Position numbers and translations under genes: made by a program
Notes under the pieces: generated by a model
What the model saw: the letters and a program-made list of their open reading frames with translations, nothing else
Told to the model about the DNA's origin: nothing
The model's database searches: none
In this document: in pieces, positions 7,619 to 16,787 of the stretch
Layout: each line of letters starts with the position of its first letter
Numbering within the stretch: position 1 is the stretch's first letter
DNA from: Paracoccus sp. MA
GTDB lineage: Bacteria > Pseudomonadota > Alphaproteobacteria > Rhodobacterales > Rhodobacteraceae
DNA length: 64,000 bases
Assembly (NCBI RefSeq): GCF_020990385.1
Contig: NZ_CP087597.1
Coordinates: forward strand, 705,001-769,000
Direction of reading: 5' to 3'

Positions 7619-10600
7619 CTAGGCGCTCCTCACCTGGTCGATCTGGGCCTGCAGGGTGGCCTCGAAATTCGGGAAATAGCCGCGATACTCGGCGGCCAGC
7701 GCCGACAGGCTTTCGGCCTGCTGTCCCGAGTTGAAATATTCGCCGTAGGCCGAGCCGCCCTCGGGCAGCGTCTCGCCGTTCCAGACCGTCAGCCGGAAGA
7801 AGCGGACGATGTTCTCGGCCATCTGGTGCATCTCGCTGAAATAGACCGTGCCGTCCGAGAGGTCGCGGGCCACGATCCCCTCCAGCGCCTGGTCCCAGAT
7901 GCCGTGACCGGCGGTCTGCTGCTTGATCTCGGCGCTGGGGACGCCGCCGCTGACGCGGGCATAGATGGCGCCGGGATGGCCCTGCATGATGCCGATGCGC
8001 GCGCCCTGATGCGGGCTGCCCGGCGGATACCATTCCGCGCGCCGCGCCTCGGGCAGGCGGTTCTCGGGCGTGTCCTTCCATTCCGGGTCCATGCGGTGGC
8101 CATAGGCCTGATAGCTGATGACCACCTTCTGCGCCGGATAGGGACCTTCGGGCGCGAAGATCAGCTGCCTGGTGGGCGTGCGGACGCGGTGCTGGAACTG
8201 GATCAGCTCGCACAGCCCGCGCAGCCGCTCGGTCTCGCCGCGCTCGACATCGTCGGCGGCGTTGCGGATGATCTGCGCCGCGAAGCGCGAGGCGATCCAT
8301 TCGTGCTGGCCGGGATCGGCGCCCCTGACCGCGTCGGCCAGCCGCTGGCCGTTCCGCGCCGCGCGTTTCGAGCCGGCCTTGCCGGTCGGGTCGGGGCGCA
8401 CGAAATGGCCCAGCGGCTTCGTCACCCCGCCCTCGCCGCTGCCGGCGGCGTTCATGGCGTCGTCCTGGTAATAGGTGCCCCAGCCGCCCTGCGTCATCAC
8501 GCTGTCGAACTGATCGACGATCACCGTCCGGAAATAGCTGCCCGTCACCTGCTCGAAGGCGTGGTCGTGGCTGTCGGCCCCGGCGCTGCACATGGCGGTC
8601 ACCGCCTCGGAGAGCGGCGTGGCCAGCGCCGTCATCAGCGCCGGATAATCCGGCCCGCCGCCGGCCAGAAGCTGGTCGGTGATCGCCAGCGTCGCGCCGC
8701 CCTCGTTCAGCCGCCGCGTCAGATGGTCGCCGAAAAGCTGCCCGACCCGCGCCGGGTCGAATGCCGGTTCGGCGCCGAGGAAGGTATCGGCATTCGGCAG
8801 GCTCAGCGCCTTGGCCAGCCGCCGCGCCTCGGCCGAGACGGCCGCGTCGAAACCGCCGCCGGTGAAGCGCCGGGCGGCGCCCGTGGCATTGGCCGGCCGC
8901 CGCCAGGGCTCGGTCGCGCTGCCGTCGCCGGCCAGCATGGTGGCGAAGCCGCGCCAGTCCAGCGGCGTATAGCGCGCCACGTCCAGATTGGGCAGCACGT
9001 AGCGGCGCAGGTTCTCGGACAGCGAGGGGGCCATCGCCTCAAGCTCGGGGGCGAATTTCTGGTCCAGCGGCACGATGCTGATGCCGAAGAATTCCAGCAC
9101 CCGCGCCACGGCGCTTTTCGTCTGCTCGCCCTTGGCCTGCGTCTCCTGCGCCTTGGCGGCGGCCTCGGCCTTGACGGCGTCCGAGGCGCCCTCGGCCTGG
9201 GCCGCGTTCACCGCGTCCTCGGTCAGCTCGGCCTGGGCGTCCAGCTGCGCCTCCTCGGCCTTGGCGGCGGCGATCAGCGCCTCGAGCTCGGCGCGCTTGT
9301 TCGCCAGCACCACGCCGCGCCAGTTCTTCTGCGCCGCGTAATCGGTGAAGGGCTGGCCCAGCCGGCCGTCCAGCCAGGCGACTAGGGGCGTCGGGTCCGA
9401 GCGGATGACGGGGCGCACCGTCTCGCCCTCGTCCTCGATCAGCAGGGTGTGGGCTTCGGAACCGGCGCGGAAATGGATCGGCGCCATGATCTGGCCGGCG
9501 GCGGGGGTCTCGGCCTGTCTGCCCTCTATGCCGAAGGCGGCCAGCACCCGGCGCATCAGGTTTTCCAGCGCCGTCTCGATCTTCAGCCGCACGGCGCGCA
9601 GCACCTCCTGCACCTTCTCGGGGATGCCCGAGACGCCGATCAGCCGCGCCAGCAGGTCCAGCACCACCGGCAGCAGCCGCGCCAGCACCTGCTCGACCCC
9701 GCGCATCGGCGGCTCCAGCGCGCCGGTGGCGATCTCCCAGATGGTATTGATCACGGTCTGCACCACGGCGAAGATGCGGGCGAGCTGGGTGCGCAGGAAC
9801 TGGATGAAGTTCCAGATCGTCATCACCAGCTTCACCAGCGCCCCGACCGGGTTGAACATGCCGGCCAGCCACATGATCGAGGCCAGCACCACCCTTTCCA
9901 GCAGGAAGGTCTTGAGCTGGTCCAGCACCATGTCGCGCAGCATCGCAAGGTCGCTGGTCAGCTGTTCCCACAGACCCTGCCAGCCGCCGGTGATCAGCGC
10001 CCGCACATAGCTCAGCACGTATTCGATCTTCTGCACGGCGCTTTCGCCCAGCACGCGCACAGCGACGCGGCGCACGGTCTCCAAGGTCAGGCCGAGCGCC
10101 TGGCGCGCCACGTCCAGAAGGCCCCAGAGATCGAATTCCGCCGGCATGGTGATGCCGCGGCCGAGCGGGCCGGTCAGCCACAGGATGATGCCGGCGATCA
10201 GGTGGCGGCGGAAATTGTCGGCAAAGCGCTGGATGCCGCCCTTGACCGCCTCCAGCAGGTTCTGCACGAAGCCGCCGGGATTGGCGACGATCAGGTCGAT
10301 GGCCTGCGCGGCGCGGGCGAAAAGCTGGAAGAAGGCGTCGGGCTGGATCCCCAGCGCCATCAGGATCGGCGACAGGATCAGCCGGGCCAGCGCCGCCCAG
10401 TCGCCCGACAGCGCCGCCTGGGCCAGCGCCAGCGCCGCGTTGACCGCCGCCTGCCAGGCCGCCAGCAGCGCGTCCAGCGCCGCGGCCAGCGCGTTCATCA
10501 GGAATTCGATGCCGGCCTTCAGCGCATTGGCGATGCGGTCGATGGCCGCGGTCGCCGCCGTCACCGCCGCGTCGATGGCGGCGTTCAGCGCCGCGGCGAT

Positions 10601-12694
10601 GGCGGGGAAATATTCGGCCAGCAGCCGGTTCACCAGGGTCTTCAGCAGCGCCCCGAAAGCCTCGATGATGCCCTTGATCAGCCCGGCGGCGGCGTCGATC
10701 AGCGCCAGCGCCGCCGATTTCACCGCCTCGATGATGTCGCGCACGGCGGCGCGCACCGCGTCGAAGATCGCATTGATCGCGGCGGTCAGCCGTTCGAGCT
10801 GCGCCTTGACCCAGTTGACGGCGCGGTCCCACCAGCTCTGGTTCTCGGATTCGCGCTCGGCCTCGTCGCGGCTGGCTTGCGCGCGGGTTTCGCCCTGCGC
10901 CACCTCGGCCTCGGCCTCGCGCTCGGCCTGGGCGAAATCGGCGTCGATGCGGGTTTCAACGCGGCCGACCTCGGCATCCACCTCGCCGCGGGCCTCGCTG
11001 CGGGCCGAGGCCGCCTCGTCGCGCAGGTCCGAGACATGGCCGGCCTGCTGGTCCAGCGCGTCCTGCCGGGCGGACTGGATGTCGGCGCGCCGGGCGATCA
11101 CCTCGTCGCGCTGCGCATGATCGGCCTCGGCGTTCAGCCGCGCCTGCTCCGCCTCGGCATGGGCCAGCTCCGCCTCGCGCCCGGTCTCGCGGCTCTGGGA
11201 GGCGGCGTCCAGATCGGCCTGCGCCTGGCCGAGCGATTCCTGCATCGCCGGGCCATGCGCGCGGTCGAACAGCGCCACCGTGGTCGCGTCCAGCGGCTGG
11301 GCGGCGAAGGCGGCGGCGCCCTCGACCGGGGGCAGGGCCGGCGCGGGTTCGGGCGCCGGGCGCGGCGGCAGGGCGAAGCTCTCCGACATCTCGCGCAGCT
11401 GCGCCTGCTCGGGGCCGGGGCCGTCGATCACGGCGCGCGCGGCGGCAGTGCCGGCCTCGGTCGCCTGCGTGCCGGCGGCGGCCTCCTGGTCCGCGACACG
11501 GGCCGGATCGGTCTCGCCGGCCAGCGGCACCTCGGGGCGCGCCCCGGCCGAGGTCGCCACCTGCCCGTCGCGGGTCTGGACCCGGTCGAAGCTGCGCTCC
11601 AGCGATTGCGGGTCGCCGGCGGTGAAATCGCGCTCGAAGAGCGGGCCGAGGCTGGCATTGGCGGCCGCCTGGCCGGGGTCCGGGGTCGGCGCCAGATCGG
11701 GCAGCGGCGCGGGCGGCGGCGTCTGGGCCTCCAGCGCCCCGGCCGTGGCGGCGGGGGCTGCGACCGGCGGGGCGGCGGGAAGCGGCTCGCCCGGCGCCAT
11801 CTCGGCCCGCAATTCCGGCAGGGCGGCATCCTCGGCGGCGCGGGCGCGGGCCGAGGCGGCTTCGATCCGCGCGCCCAGCCCCGCCGCCTCGCGCGCCTTG
11901 ACCGAGGGCGGCGCGGCGGCAAAGGCCGCCATCACTGCATCGGCGTCCTGCGCCGCCTCCAGCGCCGCGCTGGCCGCTTCCGCCTCGGCCGCGGCGGCCT
12001 CGGTCTCGGCGCCGAGATCGGGTTCGGGCGCCGGGCCGAGCTGTTCCGGCGCGACCGTCTCCGGCGCATCGGCTGCGGGCTGCGCGCTTGGCGGGACATG
12101 CTCCGCCAGCGGCGGGCCCGGCTGTTCGGGTGCCGGCTCGGGCGGCACGGCGGCGGGCGGATCGGGCTGAGGGACCGGGTCCTGCGCGCCCTGCATGCGG
12201 AAGGCGATGGTGCCGGGGGCCAGCCGCGCCGCGACCGGCGGCGGGGGGGCGCCGAGCCGCGCCTGCAGCTCGATCCGCTGCGCCTCGGCCTCGGGGCTTG
12301 TCTTGGCGTCCTGCCGCGGGGCGCGGGATTGCAGCACATGCGCCAGCTCATGCGCGACGACCGGCAGGGCCGCGTCGCGGCGCAGGAACAGCACGCCGTC
12401 CTGCGCCGCCGCCTCGGCGCCCTTGCGGTCCAGCGCCGCCTCGACCGGGGCGCCGGCCAGCACCTCGACCGGCGGCAGCGCACCGAACATCGCCTCCAGC
12501 GCCGGGCGGAAGGGCAGGTCGGCGCGATGCAGCCCCGGCGCCGCGGCCTGGCGCAGCCGCTCCAGAGGGATATGGTCCGGGGCCTCGGCCGCCTCAGTCC
12601 GGGGCGGCGCGACCACCACCTTCCAGCGCGGCCTGGCGCGGGCCGGCTCGCGCGGCGCCGGTTCGGGCGCGGCAGGCTTGCGCAGCGCGCTCAT
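7619..12694 (-). CDS. giant DUF4157-type protein in eCIS operon (candidate cargo and/or tape measure)
   Basis: This 1691-residue protein has a DUF4157-like N-terminal domain: the segment around residues 60-125 contains VVAHELAHVLQ, with a zinc-metallopeptidase HELAH motif at 115-119. DUF4157 domains are widespread in proteins encoded with eCIS and are thought to mark cargo. Residues about 160-460 are low complexity, rich in Pro, Ala and Glu. About 480-640 is charged and probably coiled coil (repeated ARSEAR, EREAEAEVA). About 630-1050 is a long run of Ala/Leu/Ile-rich amphipathic or hydrophobic helices. The last 600 residues look globular and have no family I recognise (SYQAYGHRMDPEWKDTPE, GHPGAIYARVSGG). 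The start overlaps the 83-residue gene as ATGA. No separate tape-measure gene is seen, so this protein may serve as cargo, tape measure or both; the function is inferred. Confidence 0.75.
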   Translation of the reverse strand: MSALRKPAAPEPAPREPARARPRWKVVVAPPRTEAAEAPDHIPLERLRQAAAPGLHRADLPFRPALEAMFGALPPVEVLAGAPVEAALDRKGAEAAAQDGVLFLRRDAALPVVAHELAHVLQSRAPRQDAKTSPEAEAQRIELQARLGAPPPPVAARLAPGTIAFRMQGAQDPVPQPDPPAAVPPEPAPEQPGPPLAEHVPPSAQPAADAPETVAPEQLGPAPEPDLGAETEAAAAEAEAASAALEAAQDADAVMAAFAAAPPSVKAREAAGLGARIEAASARARAAEDAALPELRAEMAPGEPLPAAPPVAAPAATAGALEAQTPPPAPLPDLAPTPDPGQAAANASLGPLFERDFTAGDPQSLERSFDRVQTRDGQVATSAGARPEVPLAGETDPARVADQEAAAGTQATEAGTAAARAVIDGPGPEQAQLREMSESFALPPRPAPEPAPALPPVEGAAAFAAQPLDATTVALFDRAHGPAMQESLGQAQADLDAASQSRETGREAELAHAEAEQARLNAEADHAQRDEVIARRADIQSARQDALDQQAGHVSDLRDEAASARSEARGEVDAEVGRVETRIDADFAQAEREAEAEVAQGETRAQASRDEAERESENQSWWDRAVNWVKAQLERLTAAINAIFDAVRAAVRDIIEAVKSAALALIDAAAGLIKGIIEAFGALLKTLVNRLLAEYFPAIAAALNAAIDAAVTAATAAIDRIANALKAGIEFLMNALAAALDALLAAWQAAVNAALALAQAALSGDWAALARLILSPILMALGIQPDAFFQLFARAAQAIDLIVANPGGFVQNLLEAVKGGIQRFADNFRRHLIAGIILWLTGPLGRGITMPAEFDLWGLLDVARQALGLTLETVRRVAVRVLGESAVQKIEYVLSYVRALITGGWQGLWEQLTSDLAMLRDMVLDQLKTFLLERVVLASIMWLAGMFNPVGALVKLVMTIWNFIQFLRTQLARIFAVVQTVINTIWEIATGALEPPMRGVEQVLARLLPVVLDLLARLIGVSGIPEKVQEVLRAVRLKIETALENLMRRVLAAFGIEGRQAETPAAGQIMAPIHFRAGSEAHTLLIEDEGETVRPVIRSDPTPLVAWLDGRLGQPFTDYAAQKNWRGVVLANKRAELEALIAAAKAEEAQLDAQAELTEDAVNAAQAEGASDAVKAEAAAKAQETQAKGEQTKSAVARVLEFFGISIVPLDQKFAPELEAMAPSLSENLRRYVLPNLDVARYTPLDWRGFATMLAGDGSATEPWRRPANATGAARRFTGGGFDAAVSAEARRLAKALSLPNADTFLGAEPAFDPARVGQLFGDHLTRRLNEGGATLAITDQLLAGGGPDYPALMTALATPLSEAVTAMCSAGADSHDHAFEQVTGSYFRTVIVDQFDSVMTQGGWGTYYQDDAMNAAGSGEGGVTKPLGHFVRPDPTGKAGSKRAARNGQRLADAVRGADPGQHEWIASRFAAQIIRNAADDVERGETERLRGLCELIQFQHRVRTPTRQLIFAPEGPYPAQKVVISYQAYGHRMDPEWKDTPENRLPEARRAEWYPPGSPHQGARIGIMQGHPGAIYARVSGGVPSAEIKQQTAGHGIWDQALEGIVARDLSDGTVYFSEMHQMAENIVRFFRLTVWNGETLPEGGSAYGEYFNSGQQAESLSALAAEYRGYFPNFEATLQAQIDQVRSA

Positions 12695-12942
12695 GGCCCC
12701 AGCCTCCGCAGCAGCGCCCGGGCCAGTTCGCGGCCCATCGCCTCGGGCGTGCCGGCGCCGACGGGCAGCCGGCCCAGGTCGATGCGCTCCAGGTCGGCAG
12801 GGCGGATGCCGGGCGGCAGGCCGTGGCGTTCCAGAAGCGCCGCCAGCTCGGCCTCGAAGGCGCGGGCGGCGCGGGCGGCCTCGGCCTCGGACAGGCCGGG
12901 CAGGGCCAGCGCGCCGATATGCAGGGTGACCGCGCCACTCAT
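12691..12942 (-). CDS. small unknown eCIS-operon protein
   Basis: This 83-residue protein has no family I recognise. It starts MSGAVTLHIGALALPGL and continues as a predicted alpha-helical, Ala/Leu/Glu-rich protein ending ALLRRLGP. It is held in place by ATGA overlaps on both sides, with the ATPase gene upstream and the giant DUF4157-type gene downstream, which argues strongly that it is translated. Its size and position directly before the giant gene would fit a chaperone or loading adaptor for that product, but nothing in the sequence proves this. The opening strand resembles the IHIGRIEV motif of the proline-rich protein in the same operon, which may mark a shared docking strand. Confidence 0.7.
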   Translation of the reverse strand: MSGAVTLHIGALALPGLSEAEAARAARAFEAELAALLERHGLPPGIRPADLERIDLGRLPVGAGTPEAMGRELARALLRRLGP

Positions 12943-14735
12943 CGGAAGCCCCGCAGTTCCGCCTCGGAGAGCGGCTTGCCGAGCTTCATGTATTCCTGCC
13001 GCGCCGCGCGCTCCAGATGCGCCATGCCCAGCCGTCCGCCGCTTTCGGCGGCCAGCCAGGCGGCGGTCAGCGCGATCGAGCGGATGAAGCCGCCGGTGAC
13101 CGCCAGCCGGGCCAGCGCGTCGAAGTCGATGGCGTCGCGCGGCAGCGCCTCGGGCAGCACCGCGCGCCAGATCAGCGCGCGCTGCGCGGCGTCGGGGAAG
13201 GGGAAGTCGATCACCGCGCGGAAGCGGCGCAGGAAGGCGTCGTCCACCGCCGCGCGCAGGTTCGTGGTCACGATGGCGATGCCGGCATAGCTTTCCAGCC
13301 GTTGCAGCAGATAGGAGGTCTCGGAATTGGCATGGCGGTCGTGGCTGTCCTTCACCTCAGGCGAGCGGCGGGCGAAGATCGCCTCGCCCTCGTCGAAAAG
13401 CAGCACCGCCCCGGCATCTTCGGCGGCGTCGAAGATGCGGCCGATGTTCTTCTGCGTCTCGCCGATATATTTCGAGGTCAGCGCCGCCAGATCGACGCGG
13501 TAGAGCGCCAGCGCGCCGCCATCCTCGCACAATTCGCGGGCCAGGATCTCGGCCGCCATGGTCTTGCCGGTGCCCGAGGGACCGCTGAACAGCGCGGTCA
13601 GCGCCAGCCCGCGCGCCGACTTGGCACGAAAGCCCCAATCGTCCAGCACAAGCGGCCCATGGCGGCGGCAGGCGGCAAGCTGGCGCAATTGCTGAAGCTG
13701 GGCGGGCGGCAGGACCAGGTCGTCCCAGCGCGCCTGCGGCTCGATGCGCTGCGCCAGCCCCTCAAGCCCCTGCGCGGCGCGGGCGCGGATCAGCGCCGGC
13801 AGGTCGGGGGCCAGGCCGGTGGCGTGGCTGGCCCGCGCATCCGCCATTTCGCTGCCGGGCAGCGGGGCGGCGCGGGCCGGGATAAGGCTGGCGCGGGGCC
13901 GCTGCGTGCGATGCGGGTCGATGCCCCAGAGCAGGCAAGGTCCCAGCAGCCGGTCGGCGATCAGGCAGCCCTCGGGCGTCGCGGGGATCAGCATGGCCGT
14001 TTCGGTCAGCACCACGTCGCGGTTGAGCAGTTGCGCCGCGCGGGCCGGGTCGAGGTCCTGCGGCAGCAGCCGCGGCTCCAGCGCCGCCAGGTGCAGGCCC
14101 AGCCCGGCCGCGGCCTCGGCGGCCAGCGCGCCGGCCTCGGCCGGGTCGGCGGTGGCCAGGTGCAGGATCGGCGCCGGGTTTTCCGCGCGCGCCTTCAGCA
14201 GCGCCTCGGCCAGCGCGCCCGCCTGCGGATGCGGCGCGGCAGGACAGGGTGAAAGCGCCGGGGCCAGCGCCGGATCGGGGACCGGCGCGCCGATCAGGGC
14301 CGAGGCCACCGCCTCGGGCACCGCCAGCAGCCGCTGCGCAAACCCATGGCCCGGCAGCGCCTCGACCAGTGCCCCCTGGCGCAACAGCGCGGCGGCAGAG
14401 AGCGCCGGGCCGGCCTCGGGTCCCAGCACCATGCCGCACAGCGCCGGGGTGGCGCGGCCATGCTGGGCCAGCGGATGCGCGGCCAGGGCGGCGGCGGGTT
14501 CGATGCCCAGCTCGGGCGCGGCGATCAGGCAGAACAGGTCGAGATCCAGCGCCGACAGGCCGAAGCGCCGGGCGATCTGCAAGAGCGCCACCGGCCCAAG
14601 GGCCGAGAGGTCTTCGAGCTGCGCCAGCAGCGGCCCGGCCGGTTCGCCTTGCAGCAGCGCCATGGCGTGGCGGCCGGCCAGCTCCAGCGCCCGTGCCTGC
14701 CGCGCGGCGGCGGATATGGTCTGGTGCCGGGTCAT
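12939..14735 (-). CDS. eCIS AAA+ ATPase, Pvc15/Afp15-like
   Basis: This 598-residue AAA+ ATPase is the Pvc15/Afp15 equivalent, a conserved eCIS component thought to act in assembly or cargo loading. The N-terminal 350 residues are a variable alpha-helical region. The ATPase core has Walker A GPSGTGKT with K391, Walker B LLFDEGEAIFARR with D448 and E449, and a second-region sensor stretch IVTTNLRAAVDDAFLRRF ending with the arginine pair expected for an arginine finger. The usual family sequence is DEADALF; here the residues after DE are GEAIF. The ATG at 14735 overlaps the DUF4255 gene's stop as ATGA. A longer open frame upstream to 15875 lies antiparallel-free inside the previous gene and is not the start. 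Confidence 0.92.
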   Translation of the reverse strand: MTRHQTISAAARQARALELAGRHAMALLQGEPAGPLLAQLEDLSALGPVALLQIARRFGLSALDLDLFCLIAAPELGIEPAAALAAHPLAQHGRATPALCGMVLGPEAGPALSAAALLRQGALVEALPGHGFAQRLLAVPEAVASALIGAPVPDPALAPALSPCPAAPHPQAGALAEALLKARAENPAPILHLATADPAEAGALAAEAAAGLGLHLAALEPRLLPQDLDPARAAQLLNRDVVLTETAMLIPATPEGCLIADRLLGPCLLWGIDPHRTQRPRASLIPARAAPLPGSEMADARASHATGLAPDLPALIRARAAQGLEGLAQRIEPQARWDDLVLPPAQLQQLRQLAACRRHGPLVLDDWGFRAKSARGLALTALFSGPSGTGKTMAAEILARELCEDGGALALYRVDLAALTSKYIGETQKNIGRIFDAAEDAGAVLLFDEGEAIFARRSPEVKDSHDRHANSETSYLLQRLESYAGIAIVTTNLRAAVDDAFLRRFRAVIDFPFPDAAQRALIWRAVLPEALPRDAIDFDALARLAVTGGFIRSIALTAAWLAAESGGRLGMAHLERAARQEYMKLGKPLSEAELRGFR

Positions 14736-16045
14736 GGGTCCAGATCCGCGACCGGCCCGTCGAAGCCCTGCGGCCCCAGCGTGGGCAGGCTGGCGGCGCC
14801 GTCGATCTCGGCCCGCACGACATAACCGGCTGCGACCACGCCGGCCAGATCGGCGCGGATGCGGTCGGTGCTGCCCTCGACCAGCCGCGCCGGGACCGAG
14901 AAGGCCGGCGCCGATCCCCCCGGCAGCGGGTTGAAAAGCAGCGCCGCCGTCTGCCGCTCGCCCACCGGATGGCCCAGGGTCAGCGTCACGCTGCCCGTGA
15001 AGCGGCCGGCGGCCACCGTGCCGGCCCGCGCCACCGCCGTCACCACCGGCGCGATGGCGAAGGGCAGGGCGTTCGAGCTTTCCCAAAGCCGCTCTGCCTG
15101 GCCGGGCGCAGGCTCGAACAGGTGATCGACCATCAGCCGGGCGATGCCGGCCGGCTGGTCGGCGGGCAGCTGCAGGTCGATGCGCCGCGCGTCGACATTC
15201 GCCGCCGCGACGGGGATCGACCGCCCGCCCAGCATGACCCGCATCCGTTCGGCGGCCAGCGCCGTGCCCTCGGCCGCCACCCAGCTGCCGGGCAGGATCG
15301 CGGCCATCGGGTCGGGAAGCGTCCCCGCGCCGCCGGGCAGCGCCGCCACCCGCAGGATGCGCGGTGCCTGCAGGGGCGCGGTGCGGCCGCCGATGGTCAG
15401 CACCGGCAGGGCCGAGCGCGCCGGGCGGCGGCTTTCGATCAGCACGCAGGCCACCTGATACAGCGCCGAGGCCCGCAAGGGCGCGGAAAAGGCCGACCAG
15501 ATGTTGCTCAGCGCCTCGATCTGGCCGAGGTCGCGGCTTTCCGGCACGGCTTGCGTCACGCGGATCTGCTCGAACTGTTCGGCGAGATCCGCGGCGACCA
15601 GCAGCCGCAGCGGCGCCGGCAAGAGGCTCGCATCCACCGCCGGATCGGCGCCGCCCAGCGAGGCGCGGATGTCGGCGCGGGTCAGCACGGGGGTCTCGTG
15701 CAGCACCTGCATGCCGTAGCCCAGCAATATCTCGGCATTCAGGTCCTCGGCGCCGGTGGCGGTCAGGATGTAATGCAGGTCCAGCGCCAGCCAGGGATTG
15801 TCGATGCGCGCCCCCGAGGCGCTGCGGGCCGGCAGGCGCCGGCTGGACCAGGCGGCGTTGCGGGTGACGTTCCACAGGTAGATGTTCAGCCGGTTGGCCG
15901 GCTCGGCGTCGTCCTCGAGCCGGTCGGGGGGCGAGGAAGTGACGCTGAACTGGCCGATGGAATCCAGGTTGGCATTGAGCAGCCCGTCATTCAGCCGGTC
16001 CCTCAGGATCGCGGTCACGGCGGCTATGGCGAGCGCGTTCGACAT
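14732..16045 (-). CDS. DUF4255 tail terminator/cap protein, Pvc16/Afp16-like
   Basis: This 437-residue protein carries an N-terminal DUF4255 (Pvc16 N) domain, the protein that stops tube and sheath growth and caps the distal end. The signature is ALAIAAVTAILRDRLNDG at the start, NIYLWNVTRNAAWSSR near residue 55, and NPWLALDLHYILTATG followed by the AEILLGYGMQVLHETPVLTR stretch. The second half (about 230-437) looks like beta-rich IPT/Ig-type repeats, which some longer family members carry. The ATG at 16045 starts 1 base after the proline-rich gene, and the stop overlaps the ATPase start. Cap and ATPase are adjacent, as in PVC and Afp, though in reversed order. Confidence 0.9.
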   Translation of the reverse strand: MSNALAIAAVTAILRDRLNDGLLNANLDSIGQFSVTSSPPDRLEDDAEPANRLNIYLWNVTRNAAWSSRRLPARSASGARIDNPWLALDLHYILTATGAEDLNAEILLGYGMQVLHETPVLTRADIRASLGGADPAVDASLLPAPLRLLVAADLAEQFEQIRVTQAVPESRDLGQIEALSNIWSAFSAPLRASALYQVACVLIESRRPARSALPVLTIGGRTAPLQAPRILRVAALPGGAGTLPDPMAAILPGSWVAAEGTALAAERMRVMLGGRSIPVAAANVDARRIDLQLPADQPAGIARLMVDHLFEPAPGQAERLWESSNALPFAIAPVVTAVARAGTVAAGRFTGSVTLTLGHPVGERQTAALLFNPLPGGSAPAFSVPARLVEGSTDRIRADLAGVVAAGYVVRAEIDGAASLPTLGPQGFDGPVADLDP

Positions 16046-16046
16046 C

Positions 16047-16787
16047 CTATCGCTTCCATCCGAGATAGTCGGTCAGGCCGGGCCGGGCCGGCGTCGCGGG
16101 GCGCGGGGCGGGGCCGGGCCTTGCGGCTTGCGGGGGCGGGGCGGGCGGCGGTTTCGCGGCGGCGACCTCGATCCGGCCGATATGGATCTCGACTTTCGGG
16201 GGGGTTTGCGGGACCGGCGCGGGCGGCGCGGTTTCGGGCGCGCTGGCGGGCTCGGGTGCGGCCGGGCTGACGCGCATCCGGGGCGGGGCAGGCGGCTCGA
16301 CGGTCTGCGGCGCGCGGGGCTGGCGCGGTTCGGCCGGCCGGCGCGGCTCCTCCGGCGCGGCTCTGGTGCGGGGTTCGGGCGGCCCCTGCGTCGGCTGGGG
16401 CGCGGGGGCTTCCGCGGCAGGGGGCGTCGGCGCATCGCCGGGGCGCGGAACTGGCTCGATCATGATGCCCGGCGCCTGCGGTGCATCCCGGGCGACCGGG
16501 GCGGGCGCATGGGCCGGCGCGGGGTGCGGCTGGGCTTGCGGCGCCGGGGCGCGCCGTTGCGGCAAAGCCTCGGCAACCGGCGCTGCCGGCTTCGGCGCCG
16601 GGGCGGGTGTCGGCGGGCGCGGCGGCTCGGTCCGCGGCAGCGGCGGGCGTGGCGGGGCGGCGAGGCGTTCCGCCGTCTCCTCGGAGAAGCCCGCATCCGG
16701 GGCATCCCCCTCGAAGCGCTGGCGTGGGCGGGGCAGGATCGCCGGCGGCTGCAGGAAGCGGCGGCTGAGGGTGTCGAACAGGGTCAT
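16047..16787 (-). CDS. proline-rich eCIS-operon protein with IGRIEV motif
   Basis: This 246-residue protein is dominated by Pro, Ala and Arg and is probably disordered over residues 30-190. The N-terminus (TLFDTLSRRFLQPP) and the C-terminus are more ordered. Near residue 200 it has KVEIHIGRIEVAAAKPP, and it ends RPGLTDYLGWKR. Small eCIS and phage-tail genes often encode a strand of the type HVxIGRIEVRA followed by a short tail ending LDDYL, so this is a recognisable but functionally unassigned family. The start at 16787 overlaps the preceding stop as ATGA; a longer frame from 17153 lies wholly in the upstream gene and is rejected. The strong Pro/Ala content reflects the high GC. A flexible linker or adaptor role is an inference. 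Confidence 0.7.
   Translation of the reverse strand: MTLFDTLSRRFLQPPAILPRPRQRFEGDAPDAGFSEETAERLAAPPRPPLPRTEPPRPPTPAPAPKPAAPVAEALPQRRAPAPQAQPHPAPAHAPAPVARDAPQAPGIMIEPVPRPGDAPTPPAAEAPAPQPTQGPPEPRTRAAPEEPRRPAEPRQPRAPQTVEPPAPPRMRVSPAAPEPASAPETAPPAPVPQTPPKVEIHIGRIEVAAAKPPPAPPPQAARPGPAPRPATPARPGLTDYLGWKR

Noticed and set aside
9449..13087. A 1212-codon plus-strand frame inside the eCIS operon
   Set aside because: It is antisense to the DUF4157-type gene and ATPase end, is Arg/Gly/Gln-rich like a shadow, and has no recognisable domain.
12939..15875. 978-codon frame covering the ATPase with a long N-terminal extension
   Set aside because: The extension is antisense-free but lies inside the DUF4255 gene; the ATG at 14735 has an ATGA overlap with the preceding stop and gives a normal ATPase length.
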